Source: Shinisaurus crocodilurus (Eukaryota; Chordata; Lepidosauria; Squamata; Shinisauridae). Taken from it: a stretch of 64,000 nt of DNA. The DNA lies in contig CM037877.1 of the NCBI GenBank assembly GCA_021292165.1, positions 30,764,197-30,828,196 of the forward strand. The letters run 5' to 3'. The position numbers and the translations under genes are program-made. How positions within the stretch are numbered: the stretch's first letter is position 1; every line of letters starts with the position of its first letter. The notes beneath the pieces were generated by a model, which was given only the letters and a program-made list of their open reading frames with translations, was not told the origin of the DNA and did no database searches. Shown here piece after piece: positions 54,735 to 64,000 of the stretch.

Positions 54735-55010
54735 TTATGATCTGTTAGAAGGAAGAAAGAGAGGAGGCCTCTTGGGGGAAAGAATTCCATAGTGCAGGTG
54801 CCACCACGGAGAAGGTACCGTCTCACATCCCCACCAGCCATGCCTCAGACAATTATGAGAGCAGAGCTCCCTATGAAGATCTCAGCTGGTGATCAGTCAG
54901 TCTCATATGGGGGTAAATGGTCCTTCAGATTTCCAGGACCCAAGCTTTTGAGGGCTGTCAAACAGCCTTTCCATGACTGAAATATACTTTCTACCCATGG
55001 AAGGGATCCA
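54735..55010 (-). mobile_element. L2/CR1-like LINE coding fragment, reverse
   Basis: The plus strand reads 'gaattccatagtgcaggtgc', 'aatggtccttcagatttcc' and 'caagcttttgagggctgtc', the reverse of the LINE C-terminal region and similar to 14220-14345. No intact frame. Confidence 0.55.
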
Positions 55011-55029
55011 ACGCATTGTATATAATCCT

Positions 55030-56810
55030 GGTGTCATTGTATCATGTTGTAATTCTGGTGCAGTGTAGTAGCTAAGTCAGGGGAAGGCAATATAGTGCCC
55101 ACTGGCACCATCGCACCCCAGACACCATTCTTGGAACCCAACTCTCTTTTTTTAAATTAACACATTTTCTTACCAGCTGCTGTGAAATAGGTTTCCGTTG
55201 GTGCTGAAAACTGTGGGTTCAAATAAATTGTTTAGTCTATTGGGGCTCAGACCCCCACCTCTGCCTTCTACTCAGTCTTTTGGGCAGGTTACTTGTCCTT
55301 TGGCAGCCATTTTGGAGTGTTCCCCAGGACAGTTTCTCAGCTTGCCCCATGTGCCTGTGGCCCCAAAAGGTTTCCTGCCCCTGGTATAGGCCCTACCCAC
55401 ATACCAACTGCACACAATCTAAGCACCTCCACAGGGCTGGAAAGTGGCCATTGGCCAAGGTGGCTGGGGATATTGGGAGTTGTAGCTGAACGTATCTTGA
55501 GACCACCAGGTTGGGGAAGGCTGTTTGGGCAGAGGCAGTGACCTATGTATTTGTATATATGTACAACACCTATTATATTTTAGATATTTTAGACAGATAT
55601 TTCTGGCTTGTGCTCAGCCTTTCGGGCAGGTTACTTGTCCTTTGCCACACCTCCCATGGTAACCATTTTGTGGTGGTGCCCAGGACAGTTTCTCAAATTG
55701 CCAAATATGCCCAAGGTCCCAAACAATTGCCTTCTCCTGAGCTAAGCGAATGAGCTACAGCAGCATGTCCAATGCTTCAAGTCTTGTCTGACATGAGTTC
55801 ACTAGATGAGCTTAAGCAGGCCATTCTCTCTTAACCCCTGTTCCCTAATATGCAGGGATAATATTTAGGCCTGAGCTGAATATTCTCAATTTTTGCCTCA
55901 AGGTATACATTTTCAGCAGAAGAGAATTAATCAGCAAACTACTGAAACCACTCACAGCCAATATTTTGGGGAGCAGTTTCGTGCAGTTCCTCCCCACACA
56001 CTGCACTTTTACTGCAGCTATCCTCAGCAATGACTTTCTCAAACAAGATGATGTGGTTCTGCACACAGAGACCTTCAAAGTGGCAGTGCCTATAATGCAG
56101 GCCGAATGTTACCCTGAATTTCCCCACTCCACAGGCACCCCTGCTGCTGTGGCTGATAAAACAGCTTTTTATAGACAGAAACACAGAGTGCGCCAGCTGC
56201 AATGTGTCATCAGCATTAGGCAACAGCATCCACAGAGTAAGGGCACCCAAAGGAGCATTCAAGTTTCTCACTAGAGTGCCCACACTATGGCTGTGTATCC
56301 AATTGGGCGTGTAGGCCCACGTGATCCAATGTGATGGTTCCCATCTTGTGGATGTCCTTGGGATCAATTTAATGTTGCCATAGTAACAAAAACCATATCA
56401 CTCAAAGGCTTTCTGGAGTAAATGGGCTGTATACCCCTTCTGGAATGTTGTGAGGGAAGGAAAAACCCAGAACTCCTCAAGAAGGTCATTCCGTTACCTC
56501 AGGGTAATTACAATAAAATATCTGCTTCCAGGGCCAGCATCGGCACTCAACTTCCTCAGCCAGATGCTGGGGGTCTGTATACCCTGGCAGGGCCTATTGG
56601 CCCTGACACCTGCATTGGGACCCCCACAGTAGGCAGCTATGAGCTGTCATTTGAAATTTCCCACAATGCTCCAGAGCAACACTGCATCACATGCTTTGGG
56701 GCATTGTGGGAGATGCAAAATGGCAGCCTCCCAGCACCAATCAGGCACACCGCCACTGGGCACTCAGGCACTTGGTGAAGGGGTTTTTAATTGGTTGGGC
56801 ACTGTCTTTT
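55030..56810. other. Stretch without recognised genes; overlapping open frames
   Basis: Frames of 102 codons (plus, 55966-56274) and 142 codons (minus, 55939-56367) overlap, and another of 118 codons lies at 56422-56778. None shows a family motif I recognise. The DNA lacks the repeats common elsewhere. A half MITE arm lies near 55434-55525. Confidence 0.35.
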
Positions 56811-56819
56811 CCTTTCTTT

Positions 56820-56965
56820 ATTTTTAATTTGTGCCTTAATGGATCTGTTTTTATGTTATGTTTTAATTAAGAGTTTGTTTCAAGATCTGTATTTTATTAT
56901 TGTTAACCACCTTGAGTGCCATTTTTGGCAGAAAGGCAGGATAAAAATAAAATAAATAATGATGA
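56820..56965 (+). mobile_element. L2/CR1-like LINE 3' tail
   Basis: 'gttaaccaccttgagtgcca', 'ggcagaaaggcaggataaaa', then an (aaat)n tail. Confidence 0.65.
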
Positions 56966-57024
56966 GTCCTGTTTGGGAAGTCATGTCAAATGTTGAATCA
57001 CTTGTACTTCTGCAAGCTCCACTA

Positions 57025-57146
57025 AGTAATCCCTTGCAAGTTTAGATAGAAAAAAAGTCCTACAACTCCCAGCATACCCCAGCCAGCATAGCTGGGAGTT
57101 GTAGGACTTTTTTCTGTCTAAACAACATGCATAGGATTGTACTCTT
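57025..57146. mobile_element. Harbinger-like palindromic MITE, 'gtgcaatcctatgca' family
   Basis: Left 'gtaatcccttgcaagttt', right 'catgcataggattgtactc', arms 'tacaactcccagcataccc' and 'gctgggagttgtagg'. Confidence 0.7.
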
Positions 57147-57267
57147 AGTTGCTATAAGGTAATGTCCAGATCAACCCTGGATGCCATCATTTTCTACGTC
57201 ATTTTCTTTTACATTTTTATTTGTAAAAGTGCCTAAAATATAATAGGTGCTGCACATATACACAAAT

Positions 57268-57369
57268 AGTCCTACAACTCCCAACATGCACCAGACAGCA
57301 TGGCTGGCTGGGGAATGCTGGGAGTTGTAGGACTTTTTTTCTGTCTAAACATGCATAGGATTGTGCCCT
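57268..57369. mobile_element. Harbinger-like palindromic MITE, left end truncated
   Basis: 'gtcctacaactcccaacatg' pairs with 'atgctgggagttgtaggac'. The right end 'catgcataggattgtgccc' is complete; the outer left arm is lost. Confidence 0.7.
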
Positions 57370-57475
57370 TACTGCATTTTAAATCTAGCAGCCTAGCAGC
57401 CTAAACCTAGGCAGTGACCTAAACCTAGGCTGCTAGGTTTTACTCTGGCTTTTTAAAATTTATTTATTATATTTA

Positions 57476-57582
57476 TTATATTTATGCCCCATCTTTTTTC
57501 CTACAAGGAGCCCAAGGAGGCTTACATAGTCCTCTTCATTCTCTCCATTTTATCCTCACAACAACCCTGTGAGGTAGGTTTT
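57476..57582 (-). mobile_element. tRNA-derived CORE-type SINE, 3' part, reverse
   Basis: Plus strand 'tatgccccatcttttttcct', 'aaggagcccaaggaggctta', 'cctcacaacaaccctgtgag', the reverse of the SINE core and tail. Confidence 0.7.
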
Positions 57583-57728
57583 CCTCTATTTTATACTGCA
57601 GTTTTAAACTTTTAAACTTCCATAGCATATTTTATGTTGTATTTTATGGCTTTAATTGTTGTGAACTGCCCAGAGAGCTTCGGCTATTGGGCGGTATAGA
57701 AATGTAATAAATAAATAAATAAATAAAT
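57583..57728 (+). mobile_element. L2/CR1-like LINE 3' tail
   Basis: 'ttgtgaactgcccagagagc', 'ttcggctattgggcggtat' and an (aaat)n tail. It directly abuts the SINE fragment. Confidence 0.75.
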
Positions 57729-58004
57729 AGTTTTCATTTTACTATTCCATTCATAGCTGACGTTAAAAACATAATTTGATTTGTTATTCATGTATTAAGA
57801 TCATATTAATTTTCATTATTCACATTTGATTCCCCCCCTCCCTCCCTCCCTCCCTCCTTCCTTCTTTCTTTTTTTGCTACCATCTGCAAGCAGAGATGCC
57901 AGCAGAGAAGATTTTGGCAGCCACCTCCTGACAGCTGCCATTTTATTTTCCAGATTCTGGAGCATGGGGGTGCTGCTGCTGCTACCAGAGGTATCTTATT
58001 AGAG

Positions 58005-58116
58005 CAGTGTTCTCCAACCTTGGGTCCCCAGATGTTTTTGGCCTACAACTCCCAGCATGCCCCTGCTGGGAGTTGTAGGCCAAAAACATCTGGGGACCCA
58101 AGGTTGGAGAACACTG
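58005..58116. mobile_element. hAT MITE, 'cagtgttctccaacc' family, copy 6
   Basis: Termini 'cagtgttctccaacc' and 'ggttggagaacactg', with a very short loop near 58060. The 8-bp flanks tattagag (57997-58004 and 58117-58124) are identical. Confidence 0.95.
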
Positions 58117-58407
58117 TATTAGAGCCTTGTTGGGGGGGGGGGACCAACTCAGCAAGGCCTCCTCCATTGGCCTGGCTGGCAGCAACTGCTATTTGGCTCC
58201 TGCCCTCCAAGAACAATGCCCATTTGCAGCCACTTGTCCTGGCTTCATCAGGGAGAGAGCTATGAGAAAGGCGTCTTCCTTTGGCATCAGAAGAGGAAGG
58301 AATCCAGCAAGGCCCCATCCTTTGGCCTGGCTGGGAACCAGCTGCCATATGACTACTCCTCTCCCTGATGGTGGCTAAAGAAAGCAGCACAGATCCAAGT
58401 TTTTAAT

Positions 58408-58570
58408 GTGATTTCATAGAATAGTTTCATAGATCATAGAGTTGGAAGGAGCCTACAAGGCTATCGAGTCCAACCCCCTGCTCAAGGCAGGAAACTAGAG
58501 GAGGGGTCTCCCATCCAAGTAATAACCAGGCCTGACCCTGCTTAGCTTTCCACGCTCAGACAAGCTGAGC
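58408..58570 (-). mobile_element. Chimeric SINE: 5S rRNA-like head joined to a CR1 3' tail, copy 2
   Basis: On the plus strand the CR1 end comes first ('catagaatagtttcatagat', 'catagagttggaaggagcc', 'tcgagtccaaccccctgctc'). Then at 58504-58550 the reverse complement of the 5S 3' half follows ('ggtctcccatccaagtaata', 'ccaggcctgaccctgctta'). The junction between the two parts is the same as at 16970, with the shared linker 'cctcctctagtttcctgc' in sense orientation. No 5S 5' half is present. Confidence 0.75.
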
Positions 58571-58767
58571 CAGCATAAGCTGTTGTAAGCCACCTCCTTG
58601 AAGGCTTTTAAAGTCAAAAGGTGGGCTAAAACAATAATAATGCCGTAAATATTAGAAATAAGGTAAGCTCCATCCCACCCCCACCGAGTGACAAATGGGT
58701 TTGAATGTGATAGCAAAGATGAACTAATTTTTACCCATTCATAACTCATCGTAGGGGTTTGATAATG

Positions 58768-59006
58768 ACAGGGGGGGACTGGTGGTGAGTCCTATTTTGG
58801 TGGGGCTCCTTTTCCATTGCAGGTTTTATTTGGAGCGTCATAGGAGCCATCCATGGTGCTGAACTCCATCCCCAAAATAGGTTCGCCACCATGGAGCACC
58901 AGGGATAGTTCCTATGAAGCTTCAAATAAAAGCTGAAAAACCTGTAATGGAAAAGGAGCCCCGCCGAAATAGGAGTCGCCAGCCTCCCATGGATAACGAA
59001 TGCAAG
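58768..59006. mobile_element. Diverged palindromic MITE related to the 'ggaggctggtggc' family
   Basis: Left 'gtcctattttggtggggctc' pairs with right 'gagccccgccgaaataggag'. The centre holds 'gccatccatggtgctgaac' and 'ccaccatggagcacc'. Confidence 0.65.
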
Positions 59007-60208
59007 TTGCACCAAATGGGCCCTGCTCGGTTCAATTTTTCATTTGCTTTTAAACTAATGCACCCCCCCCATGAAAGTGTCTCGGTCAGGGCTGCCCCCA
59101 CACCCTCTCCAAGTGTTCACTGTATATGCGCTCTGGTTGCTGAAGATGGCTATTGACTTACAGTCTCTTGATGATACACCCCAGAGCACTCACTGGAGCT
59201 CGATGTATGTGGCTTTGCTACATAAACAATGGCGTTGTAATTCAGCCATAGTTCTTTCTTCCTCGTAGGCTTTTGAAAATAGTACGATACGACAAGGACG
59301 GACGTGTTGACTCTCATTAAAAATAATAATATAACAAACTACATATTGGCTGAAGATGAATAATTACGAAGCAAGCTGAGTTCTCTACAAAAAGTGTTTT
59401 ATATTTTACAGGATGTAATGTGAGGCAGCTGCATAGTCAATTAAATAGCATTCACTGAAGTCAGCAATTAAAGCATATGCATGAGAATTGGGTTGAAATT
59501 GCACATCAGGCAAAACACTTGGGGTGGAGGGGAAGGGAGGCATTGATTTACGGAGGGCTCCTGTCAGATGGATTGTATTAGGACCTGTTTAGCCTTCACC
59601 TGTCATTGACCCAGTGCACTTAAAATATATCTTCCCTGTTATCACAGATTCTACAATAAAACTGGATTCTGCAGTAATTCTGCTGAAAGACACCTTGTAA
59701 GGGAAAGCAGCAACCATCCCAGCCAGCGATGCTGCAGTTTCATTGAATCAAACCTCATTCTATATTTGATAGATGATTGAATGAATTAAATAATTTCCAC
59801 ACAAGTAATTTCTCTAAAGAGACATGACTGAAGCAGGGTTGGGTTGATTTATTCTCCCAATAATTTTTTTTAAAAAAATTTGGTCCTAAAATGGTGCTTT
59901 TGGAGAGAGGAAATGTTTCCTGAACAATAATTAATTGTGAGAGTATTCATCTTTTAAAAATCCTGCTTGCTGCCACTGTTCCCCCTATCGGCTGCTGCTT
60001 TGGTGCCATTCCCCCCACCCCTGCCTTCTAGTTACTGCTTTGTTCTTCTTCTTGGATGAGCTGGACGATTGCATCAAACCAGGAATCATATAGTACATGG
60101 AATTATATCATGACATGATATAGACAAGCAGAGTTTGCTATGCAATTATTTCAGTGAGGGAAACCAAAGTCAAATGAGAATATAGGCAATGCTTCTGGGG
60201 AATGGAGG
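59007..60208. other. Single-copy AT-rich DNA, candidate conserved non-coding element
   Basis: 59300-59800 has no recognisable repeat and contains 'gcatagtcaattaaatagca' and 'agcaattaaagcatatgcat'. It resembles conserved non-coding DNA; function is unknown. Confidence 0.35.
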
Positions 60209-60210
60209 TA

Positions 60211-60461
60211 CAGTAATACCTTGGATTGCAAGCATAATTCGTTCCGGAACAGTGCTTGTAATCTAAAAACACTCTTATAGCAAAGCGAGTCTCTGGCGGG
60301 CATGAGCGGGGCTGATTACAGCCCGCTACGCCCGCTCAAGGCGAGCGGTTACATCCCTACGCAAGACCTTGGTCGTTTATCAAGTCAAATTTTTTTTAAA
60401 ATTTTTGCTTGTCTTGCAAAACGCTCTCAGACCAAGTTACTTGCAATCCAAGGTATTACTG
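60211..60461. mobile_element. Tigger/mariner-like MITE with TA target
   Basis: Termini 'cagtaataccttggattgca' and 'tgcaatccaaggtattactg' are perfect inverted repeats of at least 20 bases, each bordered by TA (60209-60210 and 60462-60463). No transposase is present. Confidence 0.9.
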
Positions 60462-60478
60462 TAACTGGGAATCATATA

Positions 60479-60863
60479 GGGCTTCTCTACATGAAGCCTT
60501 TAACCTGCCAGTTATCCGAGGCTTCTGCTTCTGGATTCTTTGGAGGATTAAGATCGGCTCCTTTACACGTGTTTTTCCCTCTGGGTTTTTTTCTTTCTCT
60601 GCCTTTCTATATGTTCCATTACACAACCACAAGGCGGCACTGCGGTATAGTGGAATTGCGCAAATACATGAGGGCCGCATTCCGGTTCATTCCACCATTT
60701 CCAAATGATAGCACACTTTCCTCGATCTAAAAAAAACAAGCCGTGGAAATCGTTGCAAAGAACGGGAGAGGCCCTGGAGGAGGATGACGTCGTATAAAGC
60801 ACCCGCAAACTACCATGAGTGAGGAATCACAGGCACACAATAAATGCCTTGTGTAGAGAAGCA
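60479..60863. mobile_element. Non-autonomous DNA element with 'gggcttctctac' termini
   Basis: Left 'gggcttctctacatgaag', right 'cttgtgtagagaagc' (inverted). It starts 17 bases after the Tigger-like element. The right part contains a CRE-like 'gatgacgtcg' followed by 'tataaa' at 60784-60798. Overlapping frames on both strands are not recognised. Its target duplication could not be read. Confidence 0.6.
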
Positions 60864-60865
60864 CA

Positions 60866-61394
60866 TAGTGAATGGGATGATGTCACATCACAATGAAACC
60901 AATATATTGCTATTATGTAATGTCACTGAGGGTGAACAAAGCCAATTGAGAGACAGAGTGAGAGATGGGGAGAGAGAGAGAAGGGGGGGATGTAAAAGCA
61001 TAGACAAAAAAATTTTCCACAGGTAGTGCCAATAATAATAATAATAATAATTGAAAAGAGGCTCTCTCAGACAATGCTCCAAATGTTCCCAAAATAAATT
61101 ACAAGTCATTTTGGCTCAGCTCCACACTGAAACTTGCTTAGAAACCTAATTTCAGAAACGTGAATGGCTGGGTCTGTGTCGTTAGTGGTGAGAATAAGGT
61201 TATCTCTGTACATTCAGAGACATTCCCTTCTGTACTCCAAAATAATAGCCAAGTGAGTCTGTGGCAGTAAAGAACAAAACAAAAAGAAGGCACCTGGGGG
61301 AAGTATTATAATAATAACAATATAACAATGGAGTTGCATTCTCATTTTTTGAATTGTGCTGTTAGAAAATTAAACCTTGCTATGTATAATTCAG
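60866..61394. other. Stretch without recognised genes; (AAT)n
   Basis: An (AAT)n run lies at 61030-61051. Nothing else supported. Confidence 0.4.
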
Positions 61395-61526
61395 AGTGCA
61401 ATCCTATGCAAGTTTAGACAGAAAAAGTCCTACAACACCCAGCATTCCCCAACCAGCAAGGCTGGCTGGGGAATGCTGGGTGTTGCAGGCCTTTTTCTGT
61501 CTAAACATGCATAGGATTGCATCCTA
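61395..61526. mobile_element. Harbinger-like palindromic MITE, 'gtgcaatcctatgca' family
   Basis: Left 'agagtgcaatcctatgcaag', right 'catgcataggattgcatcc', TAA outside the right end. Arms 'acaacacccagcattcccc' and 'gggaatgctgggtgttg'. Confidence 0.8.
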
Positions 61527-61809
61527 AATCTTATTCAATTCAATAATTTGGAATTAACTTAGTTTACTAGTTCCTGCCCTACCTAATTTCTATAAAGTGG
61601 TAAAGAGAAGCATGATATGGATGCATCCAGCTGTTTGTAATTTGAGCAGTTAGTCCCCTTCAGAAGTACATTTTGTGCAGGCATTTACTCTTCCCTTAAG
61701 GTTCAAGCTCATGGGAGGCCTGTTCTTCCTGTTTACAACCCAAGTTGGTGCTGTGTATAGCACTGATTGGCTGGTTCCTGTGTCATCATAAGGCCCCTTC
61801 CCTCTAGAG

Positions 61810-61947
61810 CAGGGGTTGGCAACTTGTGGCCCTCAAGGTGTTGTTGGACTGCAACTCCCATAAGCCCTAGTAAGCATAGCCAATGGTGAGGGATGATGGG
61901 AGTTGTAGTCCAAAAACATCTGGATGGCCACAGGTTGCCCACCCCTG
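61810..61947. mobile_element. Palindromic hAT-like MITE, 'gtgccctccagatg' family
   Basis: Termini 'caggggttggcaacttgtgg' and 'caggttgcccacccctg'. The flanks are ctctagag (61802-61809) and ctatagat (61948-61955), 6/8. Confidence 0.8.
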
Positions 61948-61965
61948 CTATAGATCAATTTTCTG

Positions 61966-62480
61966 TCATGGTCCACGACAGGTACCCCATAGAAACTGAA
62001 GAAGCCTCCAGTGATAGTGACTCTGGGGAGGCATCAGAAACAGTTCCTGTTACTTCTGAAGTGGGGCCCACTGCCTTGGAACCCATATCTTGTCCACACA
62101 ACCCCCCCACAAGGTAGAGATGCTACTACCTTCTGACTCTGAGGAGTGGACTTTGGACTCCGCTAGTGAACAGGGAGATCCTGGGGAGCAGTCCCCAACT
62201 TGCTCCCCCCCTCTTCTCCAATCTTCATTCCCTAGAAGAAGCCAATGCCTGCAAGAAAAGGCTGCTGGCCCTTTAACAGCCAGATGCCGCACCTGAAGGG
62301 ATGGAGTCTCCAGAGAGCCTCTCTTGGCCTGATTATAAAAGCCAGCCAGTTGCTCCCAGACTCTGCTAGAGTAATTTGTTAGCTCTCTGGGATTGCTGAC
62401 CAAGGTGCTGAAAGCTAGCCATATAGTTCCAGATATGACCCAGCCATCTTGACCACACTGAGCCTCTTTGCCTGAGCTGT
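61966..62480 (+). other. Possible LTR or promoter-bearing retroelement fragment
   Basis: Starts 'tgtcatggtccacgacagg' and contains an acidic, serine-rich short frame ('EEASSDSDSGEASETV'). A TATA-like 'gattataaaagcc' lies at about 62330, followed by 'gttgctcccagactctgc'. This resembles a retroelement U3/R region, but no matching second copy is in the window and no ends were proven. Confidence 0.3.
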
Positions 62481-62529
62481 CACTCAGGACAGATGATGGA
62501 TTCCTAATGGAGCACGACATTTTCAACTT

Positions 62530-63314
62530 TAAGAAGGGCTGTTTTTAAATAAGACAAGGAATGAACATTCAATTGGATGAATGTGCTGCACTTTAAAAGA
62601 AAGGTGGGGCGGAAAGGTGAATAGGGCTGGTTAACTGAAGTATGGGGGGAAAGCAAGACAACCAACTGAATCAGTGCTTGTTTCACTGGTTTTTATGTCT
62701 GTCACTAGAATTCCAAAAGTGGGATGAAGTTGTGGTCATCCTGCTGGAGAAATAAGGCCTGCATCTCCTGGCTTTTGGTACATCTGTACACACTTTGCAA
62801 GGATCAGTTATTCATTCTCCATGGTGGAATGTATGGCCAAGGTTAGTAAATAGAAGGCATCCCTATGCTGAGTTGTGTGGAACAAGTACATTTTTGACCT
62901 TGATATCTATATACTTTCCTGTTTAAGATAATCCTGTCATTGCTCAGATGATTCCTCTCTGAATAATTCTGGCTCAGGTTTTTTGTTTTGCTATTTTATA
63001 ACCTCTTGTTGAAGGTAAACTGGCCTGAAGCACCTGTGACAATACCATATAGGAGTGGCAAAATGTTTAGGCTGCCACCTCTGGGATGCATCTATGCAAC
63101 ATGCCACAGACACCTTGCAATTAAAATGCAGCACAGTTGGGCTTCTCCTGGCGGTCAGCAAATGTGTGCTTCACAGAGGGGAGTGCATAATGTGAGCCAG
63201 AAGAGCTTAATAAACAGAGGGAAAGGGCAATGAAAGCAAAAGGTTCATGAAATGGTGGGGCATTGCTGTGGCTGGAGGGAGTGGCCCAAGAGTGTCCCCC
63301 CCACCCCAAAACAC
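62530..63314. other. Stretch without recognised genes
   Basis: No exon or repeat family was recognised. Confidence 0.35.
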
Positions 63315-63450
63315 GGGGTTGTATCCAATGTTAATCCTACTTAGAGTAGACCCATTGAAATGAATGTGACTTAAGTTAGTCATGATTAACTTAATTCCTA
63401 TTCATTGCAATGGGTCTACCCTAAGTAGGCCTAACATGGGATACAACCCC
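63315..63450. mobile_element. Palindromic MITE with 'ggggttgtatcc' termini
   Basis: Termini 'ggggttgtatcc' and 'ggatacaacccc' are perfect inverted repeats. Inner arms 'gagtagacccattgaaatga' and 'tcattgcaatgggtctac' pair. Superfamily unknown. Confidence 0.75.
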
Positions 63451-64000
63451 ATGGGTGCCCAGGAAGAACTGTATCCCTTTCGTTTCTGCACCTTGCTCAA
63501 ACTTGCAGTTCAGGGTGGGGAAAAACCCCAAAAGTGTTGGCCCTGTTTCTAACTGATCTGACATACGCAGAACTTTGCTAAAGAAAGGTCTGATGCTTTG
63601 GGAACCTCCTTCTCTTCCAACTCACTCCCAGTAAGGTGCATGGAAGGAGAATCCCCTACTCTAGCTCACTTCAAACTCAGGCAGCTCCCTCTCGTATGAG
63701 AAGATTGCCAGTTATTCCCCAGAGATCTGCTCTTGAGCATCCAATGAACCTTACAAGAACCAATTGTTCTAACTTCAGACAGGAGGCTGATGCAGACCTC
63801 CTTCACCAATGAGGGAGATTTGAATGGCCTTTGCTTTAAATGGACTCTGACTTAGAATAGAAGACCTGTACTGCCTGGGCAACATATTTGGGGGTTCTTC
63901 CAAATTGACAGCATTCGTATGTGACAGAAATAGTGAAAGTAACTTACAAAAATTCATTATATTAAGGGAAACTGCTTGCAAAAATGCACATAGTAGGCAA
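63451..64000. other. Stretch without recognised features
   Basis: Nothing supported to the window end. Confidence 0.4.

Noticed and set aside
60302..60730. 142-codon plus-strand frame
   Set aside because: It crosses the border between a Tigger-like MITE and a second DNA element, so it cannot be one ancestral gene.
62050..62526. 158-codon minus-strand frame
   Set aside because: No recognised motif; antisense to a possible retroelement fragment with its own short frame.

Overview
This window looks like non-coding nuclear DNA from a vertebrate, most likely a squamate reptile (lizard or snake). I infer this from the repeat content: CR1 and L2-like LINE pieces, a CORE-type tRNA-derived SINE, an RTE-like LINE, Tigger-like elements, and many short palindromic hAT-like and Harbinger-like MITEs with squamate-style sequences. 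No exon of a host protein gene could be supported. Nearly all open frames are short and either lie in repeats or are chance frames.

Layout. 1-7 kb: copies of a 'gaggac' box element, an L2-like LINE 3' end split by a foldback element, and a reverse-oriented LTR with readable TATA and polyadenylation signals. 7.3-11.4 kb: mostly single-copy, AT-rich DNA that resembles conserved non-coding sequence. 11.4-25 kb: dense MITEs and LINE fragments, including an L2-like LINE broken by two later insertions (13.9-15.8 kb), a 5S-rRNA/CR1 chimeric repeat (16.9 kb) and a CR1 3' region (23.4-24.0 kb). 26-30.4 kb: foldback DNA carrying a 2.6-kb APE-type LINE with an almost complete reverse transcriptase. 30.4-43 kb: more SINEs and MITEs, a second copy of the same LINE (37.8-38.8 kb) and a GAGTC-rich hAT-like element. 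43-45.8 kb: single-copy, CNE-like DNA. 45.8-58.6 kb: MITEs, a hAT-like element with an internal minisatellite, and a badly broken Ty3/Gypsy pol followed by a short candidate LTR. 58.6-64 kb: the second 5S/CR1 repeat, single-copy CNE-like DNA, a Tigger-like MITE and scattered palindromes.

The elements work only as selfish DNA. The LINE encoded endonuclease, reverse transcriptase and a C-terminal C2H2 finger. The Gypsy element encoded reverse transcriptase, RNase H and integrase. The MITEs encode nothing and would have been moved by transposases supplied elsewhere. Target-site duplications can be read directly for at least fourteen insertions, and nested insertions give a relative order of events. 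The most interesting signals are the 5S-rRNA/CR1 chimera present twice in opposite orientations, the two palindromic MITE families whose 8-bp duplications almost always have TA at the centre, and the LINE pair with clear duplications and a C2H2 finger.
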